Below the pieces are notes generated by a model. It was not told the origin of the DNA and ran no database searches. It saw only the letters and a program-made list of their open reading frames with translations. 64,000 nt of DNA from positions 468,571-532,570 of the forward strand of contig JAKCPI010005089.1 of the NCBI GenBank assembly GCA_023213315.1, read 5' to 3'. Shown here one piece after another: positions 30,201 through 43,437 of this stretch. Each line of letters opens with the position of its first letter. The first letter of the stretch is position 1. The stretch is from Euborellia annulipes (taxonomy: Eukaryota > Arthropoda > Insecta > Dermaptera > Anisolabididae). The position numbers and the translations under genes were made by a program.

Positions 30201-33200
30201 GTAGATTGATGCACTCTTTCTGTGTGAATAGTTTTAATAAAAAGGTCCCGACCTCTGGTATATTCACTTTAACTAGACTACAGAAGCTAGATGAATAAAG
30301 CATATTTTATTAAAAAAAAAGATCTTTTTACTTTCTTTTATCTATAAATGCAATGATAAAGTCTTGTTTAGTTAAGCATAAATAAGAAAATACGTAAAAA
30401 AAAAAAAACCAGAAAACTAAGAAAATATTTCTTAAAATGTTCTAATAAAAATTTTATAGTAGGCTCCTTTAAGTTAAAATCAAATTTTCTTAAAGTAGAT
30501 GCTTGTATTGGTGTTATATAAATATCAAAATATTATTTTTTGATTTTTAAGCAATTTTGCAACAAGTTTAGTTTTTTTGCAAAATAGCTAATTGAGATTT
30601 TTATATGTAAAATTTTAATTAATTCCATATTATTCAGAAAAATGACCTAAGTTTATAAAATTAAATAAAAGCCTAGAATAGAAAAAAATTTTATATTAGA
30701 TTTTATTTTTTAATTAATAAATGCAATTACGATTAATTTAATTTAATTTTACAAAACTAATATGATATTTTGATATTATTTAAAGTTTGTTCACTTATAA
30801 TGGTTGAATATGTAAGTATAGAATGTTGTTTTATGTTTACCTCTGGTTCAGGTTTCTTTGTTTCTATGACTTTTCTTTCAATGACCTCCTATATGAAAAT
30901 GGAATATTGTTTAATATATATTTATTTGTCTAATAAAAAAAAAAGTGTTTAAAATGCAAAAACAGCATAAATAGCAAAAAAGAATTCTCTAAATGAGTTG
31001 AAGCAAAAAAGCGCCCAAATCGTTTCAAAAAACAAAAATAAAAAAATACCTCTTGCGAGTCGATCTCCTCGCTTTCTTCCTCCGATTCACTGACAGGTTG
31101 AGGCTGCCCAACCCACAAAAATATTCAATTTTTTTTTTTCAAAAAAAGTTTTTTAATCATAAAAAATATAAGTTTTAGGAAAAAAAAAAAAAATTTAATT
31201 GATCGTAAATTGCCTTGCATTTTTTTATGTATTGATATTTATTAATGTATTTGTATAATAATGTATAATACTACTCAAAAGTAAATGGACTATTGTTGTA
31301 TTTTAACGTATTTAAAATTAAAACATCGGGACATGGAAAAAAATAAATCATTATATTTTTTAAAACAAAGAAAAAAAAAAAACGATTCCTTAATTTATAA
31401 ATTTATCTTGTCCTAAATTACTTAATTAACTTGACTCTCAATTTGCCAGTAAAAAAAATCAAAAATTATTAATATATATTTTTTTTTAATTTGAAAAACA
31501 GATGGATTAGTGTTGGCAGGAGCAGCCAATAAACAAGACTATATGCAGGTTCCAATCACCGGAGACGTTTCGGTAATTTAAGAACCATCTTCAGTCCTTA
31601 CTTACTAAAAATATATTAATATATATAATATTATAATTATAGCCACGGGGGGGGGGGGGGGGGTTGAGGTACAACCCCCCCCCATGGAACCCAAGCCATT
31701 TAATCTCTATAATACAAATTATATTTCATATAGGGTAAGAAAGTAAAATATAATAAATTACTCTAGCTAAAAAAAAAAATGATTTATAAATACCCTAAAA
31801 TAATCTTAAATTTTTCAAATATTTGAAAAAATTTTCTTGAACCCCCCATCAAAAATTTATGGCTAATTATAATATCACTGAATCAGAGACCCCAAGCAAG
31901 TAAATGATAATTTTTTGTACATATCAAATGAAAAGAAATTGTATATGATTACAGTAGACATGATCGTGTATAGATGTGATAATATTTGCCCTGGTGAAGG
32001 TCGTGATTGACGATCGAAACGTCGGCGAATAAAAATTAAATAAAAGATTTTTTTTGGAGTTTAGGCTTTCACAGTTGTTATCTGAATGAGTGCCCGAAAT
32101 GTTTGTTGTAAGATTTTTTATTCTTAATCTCCTGGCTGCAAAGTTCCTTCGGCTCCTGATTAAATCTCCACAGTCATATAACATTAACATTGTATATATT
32201 CAACAACCAATTATAAAAACTCATTTCAACAATAAATTAAGGAAATTTTTATATTTTTTACTTTTTATATTTTATTGAGTTTCTATAATTGGTTGTTGTA
32301 TATGTAAGAACTGAATTGACTCTTAAATTAAAAGAACCGAAACGTCTCCAGTGAGAAACTGCATACAGAGTCTTTTTTATTGGCTGCTCCTGCTCACAAT
32401 TATCCATTTATACATATCACAGCTACTAATTTGATAAAATAATCGGTTCATGCCAAAAATATTTTCTATAATAGTATGATTCACTCAAAAGAACCTTTCT
32501 TTTTCTTTGTAAACACACTTCCACTTGTCCATTTTCTTATGAGTAGGGTAGTATATGGATATACTTGATTAGAATTGCAAGTGTTCTGTACACATATCAT
32601 CTGGTATATATGAATGTTTTGTGTTAAGAAGAATAAAGAAAAAATCAAAACTATATATAGGCCTACGTATAATATATAATTTTTAGGCCTATAAGCAATC
32701 TTTAAAGTATTTATTACTACTTCTTATTATAAATAAATTAAAAAACCGAATCAGATAATTTTATATACAAAAATTTTTATATTAATATGTAAAATATAAA
32801 TTACCTTTTCTTCCACTTTTTCGATAACTTTCTTTTCGACTTTTTTCATTTCTTTCTTTTCTTCCTTCTTTTCTTCTTTCTTTTCGATTTTCTTTTCCAC
32901 TTTCTTTTCCTCTTTCTTTTCTTCTTTCTTTTCCTCTTTCTTCTCGACTTTCTTTTCCTCTTTTTTTTCTTCTTTCTTTTCTTCCTTCTAAATAATTAAA
33001 ATACCAAATTTATTAAAAAATATTATTTTTTGAATTTGAATATAGTAGATTCATCACTTAATAAGCACATTATAACATTTTTTATATAGTCTTTGTTTTT
33101 GCTACAAGTTCTTATTATAATAATCAATTAAACTTGTCCTTATTGGAATTTTTTGTGTAAATATTTGAATTTTTTTGTAATTAATATTTACCTTTTCTTT

Positions 33201-36200
33201 TTTCTCAGTTACTTTAAGTTCAGCTGATGATTCATCTTGTCCAAATTGATTGACTAACAAGACACGATATGAGCCAGAGGATACGGTTTTACAATTTGAA
33301 ATGGATAATCTTGCAGTTGTGCCATCGAAGGAAATATTCACATCACTACTTTCTCGAACGACTTGGCCATTTCTGTAAAGAGGACGATAAAATGTATAAG
33401 AAAAACAAAATACATTTGATATATACATTTTATAATCTTTTTGTTAAGTTTTAATAATTAATTAGGGTTTTTAGACAATTTCGCCTGCAAAGATCTCCAT
33501 ATGCAACCAAACACACACTTGTCTGGTTTTAGAAGTTTGTCCGCTAATCTTTTCTATGCTTACTAATACGTAACTAGATAAAATATGGTTTCTAAGCTTT
33601 GCTATTATTGTTGTATTATTTATTTTCAAGGAGAGAATAAATAAATATTACTTTACATAGCAGAAAAAATAAACATTTTTATAACAACAAATTTGATTGA
33701 ATTAAATGCCAAGTTGTATAGGTGTTTATTTTCTTGGGTTTTTGTAAAATTAAACAAAATTGAAATTTATTTATTATTCAACTCAAAATTCTTCTTGAAT
33801 AAGTTCTTATTTTAATTTATAAATATTTGGAAAATTTTAATTTTATTAAGAAAATATATCTTGTTTAAATTAAAAATAATATTCTTATTTCATAAAAATA
33901 AATTATTAAAAAAAAATGTTTTCCTATTTTAATTACTGTTAACACATTAACAATTAATCAATGTATTAATATATATTGATTAATAATTTTATATTAGACT
34001 GAATTAAAATTTACTGACTAGAGATGGACGAGTTAGAGAAAATATTAAAAAAAAGGTCGTATTAGGGAAAGAAATAAATACAAATTTCTTTAATATTTTT
34101 TAGGTTTCGAGGATTCTACTGTCACAGTCTGAATAAAAAGTTTTATATATTCAGTACTTACTTATACCAAGTCACAGTGATATTACGATTCGTTTCACTA
34201 AGACGACAACTAAACTCAGCAGATTTGCCCTCTTCAATTGTCTGAAAATAATTTATAAATCATTAAAATGAATGAATAATAAATAATAGGAAAAATCATA
34301 AAAAGCACTTACAATAGTTTTGAGTTGTTGCGATATTGATGGTTTGTTTCCTTCTTCTGTTGGTATATCCGTTAATTCAACTGATTGTGAAGTGGCTTCA
34401 CCCTTCTCATTCTTTGCCACCAATTTATAGGTACCCTTATCTGTAGCTGTACATTGTTCAATTTCCAATTTGACTGCAAATTCACCTTCTTTAATTTGTT
34501 CCACGCGGACATTGTGACGGGTATCTTCTCGTACAGCTGTTTTTTCTTTGAACCAAGTACATTGTGGTGGGAATTTTGACATGACATGACATTCCACCAC
34601 GACTGTCCTCTTTTTGACAATTTTAATAATACGCGGTCGTTCTTTGATTACCGGGATGACTAAAAAAAATAAATTATTTCTCAACTATAGACATTTATTT
34701 TTTAAGGATATGTGCCAATCTTTAAAAAAATTCATTAGATTAAGTGAAAAATGAATTAGACAACTAAAATAAAATAATACTTACTTTCAATATTCAAAGT
34801 AAGATTTGCGTTTAATTCTCCAAGTGAATTCTTAATATTACATTTATATAATCCAGAATCATCCGGTCCAGGGTCCTTTAACAATAAAATTTAAAAATTA
34901 TTATAATTCTTAATTGTTTATAGGGTCATTTTTAAAATATTCTCTTTATTTTATTTTGTTATATTTATTTACTAAATAATATTATATTGAATTTATTACC
35001 TTAAGTTCTAGTCGTATATAATATTCTTCGTTCTTTTGTTCGACTTTCATTGAGATTCTTGAAGATTCTTTGATGGTAACTCCTTCCCTATACCAAACAA
35101 TTGTTGGTTTAGGATTTGCTTTCACTTTACAGTCCATTATAACAAGTTTTCCTCCTTGTTCAGACACAATTCGTGGCTTAACTATAAATGTTGGTCCATC
35201 TCCTTCTTGTTCCGGCTCCGCTTCAATATTAAGATTAAGATTTGCGTTGCTTTCTCCATATTCATTTTTCACATGGCATCGATATGTTCCGCCATCGGGT
35301 CCAGCTGGGTCTTTAATTTGGAGACTTAATTCATATTTGTCCTCAGATTTTGAAATTGTTTCGATTTTAATTTTCGAGCTTTCGTTAACAATCGTTGATC
35401 CTCGGAACCATGTTACAGTGGGTTGTGGTTTTGCTTTACAAATACATTTCATAGTAATAAGTGTGCCCGTCTCGTTTGGAATAATCTTTGGTTTCTCAAC
35501 AAACGATGGAGCGAAGCCTGCTTCATCTCCACCTGAAACCAAATAATCACCAGATAAGCTTAAAGCTGATGATGAATTTGACGAAAAGGCAAAACAAAAA
35601 CGGAAAAAAGGCCAATCCGCTGGTCAACGATGAAACCGCAGAGCAGCCTGAAACGTAATGAACGATTCGATTTATAATCAATCATAAGATCAAAAAGAAT
35701 AGAAAAAAACTTTAAAAATAAACAAAAACAAAATAAATTATTACTCTACCTGAGATTGGAATTAAAAATTTATATTTCAAACAAGAAAATAAATTCAATA
35801 AAATCTACAACCAAATGATAATGACTTGGTATCCTGGCATGAGGCATACCTTGGAAGTTTAGTGCTATGTTGGCATTGCTCTCGCCAAAGTTATTGAAGG
35901 CATTACATCGGTAGTTGCCACCGTCATCTTTAGTAGGATTTGAAATTTCCAAAGTGAGTAAATAGGTGTCTTTGCCAGTTGATTTGCGTAGCATTCGTAC
36001 TCGAGAGCTATCCGAAATTATTTTGTTTCCTTGATACCATGTTATTTCAGGGACAGGATTCGCTTCCAAAATGCACTCCATAACAAGAAGATCGCCTTCC
36101 TGTCTGATAGTAGGCTTTTTTGGAAATCGAGGAGGTTTTCCATCAGGGATTCTGTTTAAATAAAAATAAATAATTATTTTGATTTTATTTTGTACATATA

Positions 36201-39200
36201 ATAACAAATTACCTACTTAGGTTTGCCGCCCCCTTCAAAGTGAAGACTAATATTAGCTGTTCCTTCTCCATGTTTGTTTTTGGCGATTGCTTTGTATTCA
36301 CCTTCATCACTCTGCTCAACTTGACTTAACTCAAGTCGAGCAAGATAATAAAGTTTTTGGTCTTGTTCTAGTGAGATATTATAACGTCCTCCGGTCTTGA
36401 TTATTTTGGTCCCATGATACCTAATATAATAAAAGAATTTCACTCACTTTATACTAAATAAAATTAATATTATTTAGCTGCGCATTATTTTATAAAGTTA
36501 TAATATAAAAACATATAAGTTAGTAATGAATTTTAGAAAAAAAATAAATGTGCATTCGCTTAAAAAATAAATGGTCCCATTATGATCTATCTAAAATTAA
36601 AAATAATTATTTCAATGAAGTAAATTATTTAAAATTTTTAAGATTTTCATGCTAAAAAAAAATTAAAAAAAAAGAAATAAAAATTATTAAACTCTTTAGA
36701 ATACTTTGTTTTTTTATCTGAATTCCAAATATGGGAAATATTCTTTGAAAAAGACTAATCTTTTAAAAAATTAAAAAATAATCACATGACAATTAGTAAA
36801 TAATAGAGAAAAATGTGTTATAAAAGAAAATTGACCATACTCTTTGTTTATGTCTTTAAAGCATTCTGAATATTATCAATTTTTTAATTCTGTGAGGATC
36901 TTATGCTTATTTATTATTTTACATATGCCTTAAGTTTGTTAATAATATAATATTTCTTAAAATAATAAACACGCCTTTAGTTAGGCAACCAAACAAGAAG
37001 CTTTGTTCTGGTAACACGCAATGTACAGGGGTAAATAATTTTTTTGAGATATTTTTCGGCATTGAGGCCAATTTATTTAAATTAATGGTATCCGATGATG
37101 TATTCATAATTGTATCTTTAAGAATAGTTGCCTATAAAAAGTCTTAGATAACAAAATCTTAGAGCGAAGGGCATCTGGTAACTAAATAAAAGGAACAGAA
37201 TATTTAAAAAATTTTAAACTATTTCAATCTATTTTAAATTCAACGTCAATATTCAAAATAAATTCTCTTTGAAGTAACAGTTATATAAATTGGCAAACTC
37301 CTTTGATCTATAAATTATTTGTTTATGATTATCCAGTTAGAATATTTTTCTCTTTGAAAAATAGTATTCAATGCGTTTCCGTCCAAATTTGTTTTTGTTA
37401 TGTAAATTCTAGAGCATAAAAATATTATCAAAAAATCAATTTTTTTCTTTATTTATGTATATATATATATAAAAGGGTAATTCATGATCAAGGAAAGGGA
37501 GAAAAATTCAGTTTGCTCATGCTTCTTCATACAATTAATTCCGTTTGCTTTAAAGAGTAAACATTACAACATTTTTCTCTATATTGTAAAAGTAGACGCA
37601 AACTTAGTAAGTCATATACAAAACGCTTTAAATACATAAAAGCTAGTCAATTTGTTTTCATAACAAAGCATTGATGTTTTTTAAAATAATTTTATATTTA
37701 ATCTAAATTTTTTTTTTAATTAAAAAATTAAAAATGAGGATCTGATAAAAAGTAGAATTCTAAAAATGAACTTTCCACCACCTCGATGCGATTTTGTAAT
37801 TTTTATTTCTTTCTTGACATCTGATTCCTTTTTTATGGGTCAAAGAAAAGATTCAGAACAGAAGCTTTTGGCTGATCTAGAGCATATAAATAGAAGCCTA
37901 GCAAAGAAAGAAAAACCAACGATAGGCATTTGTTAGTTATATCATAGAAAATAACAAGTCTGCTAGAGAAATTTGTGCTGTTTAAATAGGACTTTAATTA
38001 CAAAGCAGTCCATATTTTGGAAAAAAAAAATTTACCGCTTTTACTGGAGGAATAGAATATTTTAAGATAAATTTTAGCCACAAGATATAATTATATCTCT
38101 GAACAGACAATCTATGCTTCTCGATAATTAATTTAATTTTAAGGACCGTCTGCCAAAAATAAATATTTTGCGTATTATCCGTTTATTTGTAGATATTTCG
38201 ATCCCAGTGATATGGAATCATCCTCAGTACAATCAACAGATGTTTTGCAAATCGCTAATTTCTCGCATCCAATATGATAAAATATCTGAGAAATTCCATG
38301 AATGCAATTTTTATAATGGAATCCTCAGCTATTGTGTCATATTGGATGGGTAAAATTAACGATTTGCAAAACATTTTTGCAAACATTTTTGCTTGTACTG
38401 AGGATGATTCCATTTCACTGTGATCGAAATATTGATATCTACAAATAAACTAATAATACGCAAAAATATTTATTTTTGGCCGACGATCCTTAAAATTAAA
38501 TTGATTTTCCTCACTGCCATCTACAAACAATTCCATTCTCGATATTTTTTAATTTCTACACAAATGCTTTATTCAACTAATATAGTGAGATATATTCTCG
38601 AGATATATAAAACAAAAAGTAGAATTTTGGCTTAAGAATTAGAATGTGGGAGGGTTTAACAAAATAAAGCGAAAATAAAAATCTTTCATTCTAAATAAAG
38701 ATTTAAAAAAATGCGGGATAAAATTAAACATATAAAAATAACATGCAAATATATATATTATATATTCACAACAAATTGTCTGATTTCAAGGTGTCTGAGG
38801 TTCGAGTAATAAACAAACGTTAGTTATTATAAATAAACATATCTAGTTAGTATAAAGCCTCATTGAGTTTTTTTTTTCCTTCAAGGTTATGTTAAGTAAA
38901 AGCACGTCTAAAATTTAGTTAATTTTAGATTAAGAAGGGTATAAATAAGATCTATTATTTGTATTAAACAGTTTATAAATATAATTTAAAAACATAAAAT
39001 ATTTCATATTTATGTTTTCATTGAATTTATTTTTTTGAAGTACATTTCAGTTTGATATTATTTAGCTAAAAGCTGCCGTTGCTTTAAGTTCTTGATTAAA
39101 ATTTTATACGCCTGAATTTTGTTTTAATCCTTTATAGACGCGCACAAGTATAAAAACGATATTGTCAATCAAGATTCGCGACTAGCCGGGGGGCTACCCC

Positions 39201-42200
39201 CTCCAGCTCGCTCGGCCCCGCCTGCGGCGGACCCTCGCCTTAATTATGAAAAAAAATTATCATTACTATATTCCAATGCAGTGTCTGCTTGAAGATTTAC
39301 ATTCAGAGAATATATAAATGCAAAGAATACATATTATTATTATTATTTCTCTATACATTTTCTATGGGAGAAATCGTAAATTTAAGAATTAATAACTCAA
39401 AAAGTTATAGGAATTTCGGGATGAAAATAATTTTCCTGCAATCCCTAGAAGGTCCTCTTTATACATATAAAATTTCATTTCAAAATTCCAACGGGAAGTC
39501 GCCTAAATAAAGCGTGACAAACGGACATTAGCGAATTATATATATAGATATTATATGATAAGTGAGCTTCTATTATATAATAATAAAAAAATCTGGTGTG
39601 AATAGTCGTACAGCACACAACTTTCTCTTACCTTCAGTAATTTAAAGGTGTGTTCTGTGTTACAAAGATTTTTGTGTTCACATATATTTAGTTAGAATTT
39701 AATATGTAAAATTTATAAACATGGAAAAATATTTAAATTTTAGAAATTATTCTATCTTTCCTATGAAGTACATGAGTAAAGTGGTCTTCAAACAAATTTG
39801 ATAATAAAATGAGAATATACATTTTAAAAAATATCTAAAAAAATAATTGATTTTTGAATTTTAATCCAAATTCGCTATAGCGAGATTTTGAGAAAATCGA
39901 AAAAAATCTGAAAAAGTACATCAGTAAAGTACTAATACTTATTGGTCGATTTTTTTCAAAAGCTTAAATATAAAATTTCAATTTCGTAGCTCAATTCCTT
40001 CATGCTTTAAATTGAACACAGACAGACACAGACCATTTTGCGCCCACTTTTTTGGACTCATGGGACCCCAAACATGTATTTCCATCAAAATCTCGACATC
40101 GAATTTTTGACATGATTCCAATACTTTCTCACTATATATATTATATTACATATATAGATAAGAGAAAGTAAATAGTAACCCCAGAGAGGGAGATAAATAA
40201 AAACGCCTGTAGATAGGCAACCCTTGCCTTTTGTAAAATACAGTGGTATCTAATAAATAATATTCTTTAATTAAAATTATTATATTTAATATTTAATACC
40301 AATAATAGATATAAGATCTTTCAAAGTATAATTTATGGCTAAAATGGTGTGATAAATAAATTTTTAATTTAAACACATAAAGCCTGTTTAAACATTTCTA
40401 TTGGCATTTCTTCTTGCTCTAAACACAAATAAATGAACACATTTCAATGACACTGACCATTGCACAGTGGGCTTCGGATCACCGACGAGTCTGCACTCAA
40501 ACGACACTTTTCCACCGTCATCTGTTTGTCTGATAACCGGCCTCTCGGTGAATGTCGGCTTGATACCATCATCAGGAACAGGAGCCTCGTCGCCTATTTA
40601 TGAAAATGGTACCTAAACTTGCCATTTCAAGCCTACATTCATAAGCTATAGACCTTAAATGACGTGCGGAGCACACGAAATTCAATGACACAAAGAAAAC
40701 TATCATAAAGAGAGTCGAAACATGCTGAGTTATGCTCCCGAAACACAACCTAGATAATAGGGAAAGAAGAGAAAAATGACCGAAAGAAGAAAGGTGAAGG
40801 GATTCAAAGTCGCTGGAGAGAAAATGATCGCTTCCAACACTGGTGCATGAAAAAATATCCAACGCCAAACAGAATAGTATAACATGCGGCGTGCAGGGAG
40901 AATTTTCAGCCTGTAAAAAATGATATCTAAGCATCCAGGAAAACAAAACTTTCTTCTAACAAATTTATCTAATTATTTGTAATACATGCTTTAAAATCAT
41001 AGGCGCCGGATTAAATAATAATTAAATTTAGTAAGTTTTATTTTAATTATAGACTATTAATGCGAAATTCACAAAATAAAAGTTGATACAAATTTTTTTT
41101 TTTTGAATGAAGTTCTTTTGCGCGGGTGAATTGGCAGAAAAAGTCACGTAACAAAAAGCAGCAGTAACAAAAATGCGTTACAGCGCCCGAGCTCTGGCGG
41201 AGGAAGGCGAGGTTACCCGAAGCCTTGGCGAGGCCACGCCTACCCTCCCCCCACCAGCTCTAGAGAATTCTCTTTCTCTCTTTCTATATTATTTAAAAAA
41301 GAAAAGAAATATTTATTTTATTATTATTTTTTCTTTTTAAATAATATTCATATTAATTTATATTCGGAGTTGAAGAAAAGGCATTCGTTCCTGGTGGGAT
41401 CTCACGACCCCACATGCTGTTTTTTTTTATTAAAATTAAAAACAAAATTTATAAAATATATTGATATGAAACCACTTTTAAAATTTTTTTTTAATTAAAT
41501 ATACAAATTTTTAATTAGAATTTGAATTTTTATTTTATTTTATCTCAGCGCTTATGTTTTAATTATTAATTATAAAATAAAATAAAATTAAAAAAAAACA
41601 AAAAAATTTATTAATTAAAGATGTGAAAGAGTAGTTAGGTGGTATCTAAATTTATTCAGATATATAAATTTTTAGTATATAAATAAATCAAATTACAAAA
41701 TTTTTTCTAAAGTAATTATGTTCGTGTATTGTGTAAATGAAGGTGAAATGATAAAAGTTAGATGCGAGCTGCTACCAGTTAAATAAGATTAGATTATAAA
41801 ATATGAGTATAATCCCCTATAAGCATATGAGGCTTATTTATTTATTAATTTTACTTACTGTCGAAATTGAGGCTTATAGTTGCGTTGCTTTCTCCAAGTT
41901 CATTTTTAGCCGTTACTTTGTACTTGCCAGCGTCCTCAACAGTCACGTTTTTTATTTCTAGCGTAGCAAAGTACGAATGGCCATCTTTTTCTACTACCAG
42001 CTGGAAAAAAAATTATTTATTAATGATTTGTATTCATTTATTAAAAGTTTTCTAAATAATAGAGAAATTATCTACAACAGTGGTTTCCAAACTTTATGTT
42101 TCCATGCCTCCCTTAAAAATATTTTAGTATGACGCATCCGCCTCCAATCCAAGCTAAGACAATAACTGTGCTTGTCTATTGGCGCAAAGATTATCAAATC

Positions 42201-43404
42201 TTGGTGTTATTGACGAGATAGCTCTTTAATAAACTAACTCGATATTTCGATTTCATTGCAGCTAATGCTGAAAATCCTGTTTCGCATAAATATGAAGTTG
42301 CGAAAGCAGAACTTCTAAAGTTTTGTTTGACATGTATTATAATACATGTATGTAAGAAGTATCAGCCAAAATTGTACCAAAGATACAGTCTGAAATTTTT
42401 GTTTTAATCAAGTACCACACAAGATAATTCAATTAATTTTTCTTTCTCAATTTTTTATATAAAATTTAACAACATTTGTATAATCGGAGGTTTACTTTGC
42501 TTGAAAATTGCAGATGGAGATGCAGGTTTTGCTTGAAAATTGCAGGTGGAGTTTTATTGGTGACAAGACAACCAATTGCAGTAAATTGGTTTCGGTTTGA
42601 ACAACCATCATCAGGACTGTAATTACATAAATATCATTAATAAATACGTAAGATATTTATGTAATTACAGAGCTGATGATGGTTGTTTAAACCGAAACCA
42701 ATTTACTGCAGTTAGTCGACTTGTCTTGCACAGGTGCCCACATCTTGTGGTTAGGTAAATGACGACTACTGCACTAGCTGGGACTGGCAGTACTTTTGTT
42801 CTTTGCATGTCCAGTCCCCTCCCTTCTATATTTTCAATAGGCGTCAGACCATTCGGCGGGCGGCCTATTCTATTCCTTCCCGGTCGCAAAAACCCATGAA
42901 CCGCCGGCCCCGCACCGCGGAATAAAGGCAAAGAAAGAAGAAGAAGGGTAGTCTTGTCAAAAATAAATACTGATAAATAAATTTGATTTGATTTCATTAA
43001 CCTGCACCCACTGCAACTTTCAAGCTCCGACATCGTACAACGTTTGTAAAATTTCTTGCATTGTTTCGTCTGTGATATAAAATTTAAGTTTTTTTTTTTT
43101 TTTTTTTTTTTTTTTATTTTAGCGTTTAAGTACTCTATAAAAATATTTTTTTTATTTTATCCTTATTTATTATTTAATTTATAAAACTTTATCCAATCAT
43201 TTGCCTCCTCTTAGAAGACTACTAGTCAGTTTGGAAAACGCTGATCTCTAATATCAGGGGCGTATATAGAAATTTTTTTTGGGGGGGGGGGGGGCCCAAA
43301 ATTCTTTTTCTGTGTTGGTTTTTTTTTTTAACTTTTTCAGAACCTTTTTTTTTTTTTTTTTTTAAAGTAACCATTTTCTTCCAACATTTTTTTTTTTTTT
43401 TTCT

Positions 43405-43437
<33 letters not shown>

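Larger units (their letters stand above)
42078..43243. mobile_element. hAT-like element, composite
   Basis: Left end CAGTGGTTTCCAAACTTTAT matches the inverse of the right end of the element at 7682-7925. Right end GTTTGGAAAACGCTG at 43229-43243. Flanks ATCTACAA and ATCTCTAA agree at 6 of 8 positions. A fold-back (42561-42729) is nested inside. No transposase reading frame seen. Confidence 0.6.

Noticed and set aside
35070..35546. 158-codon plus-strand open frame
   Set aside because: Antisense shadow of projectin exon 8, which has strong homology on the minus strand.
40594..40946. Minus-strand open frame of about 120 codons, Ser/Leu/Phe/Cys rich, beside exon 5
   Set aside because: No recognised domain, no splice-compatible end, and it runs into exon 5 in the wrong frame. 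Possibly an old repeat.
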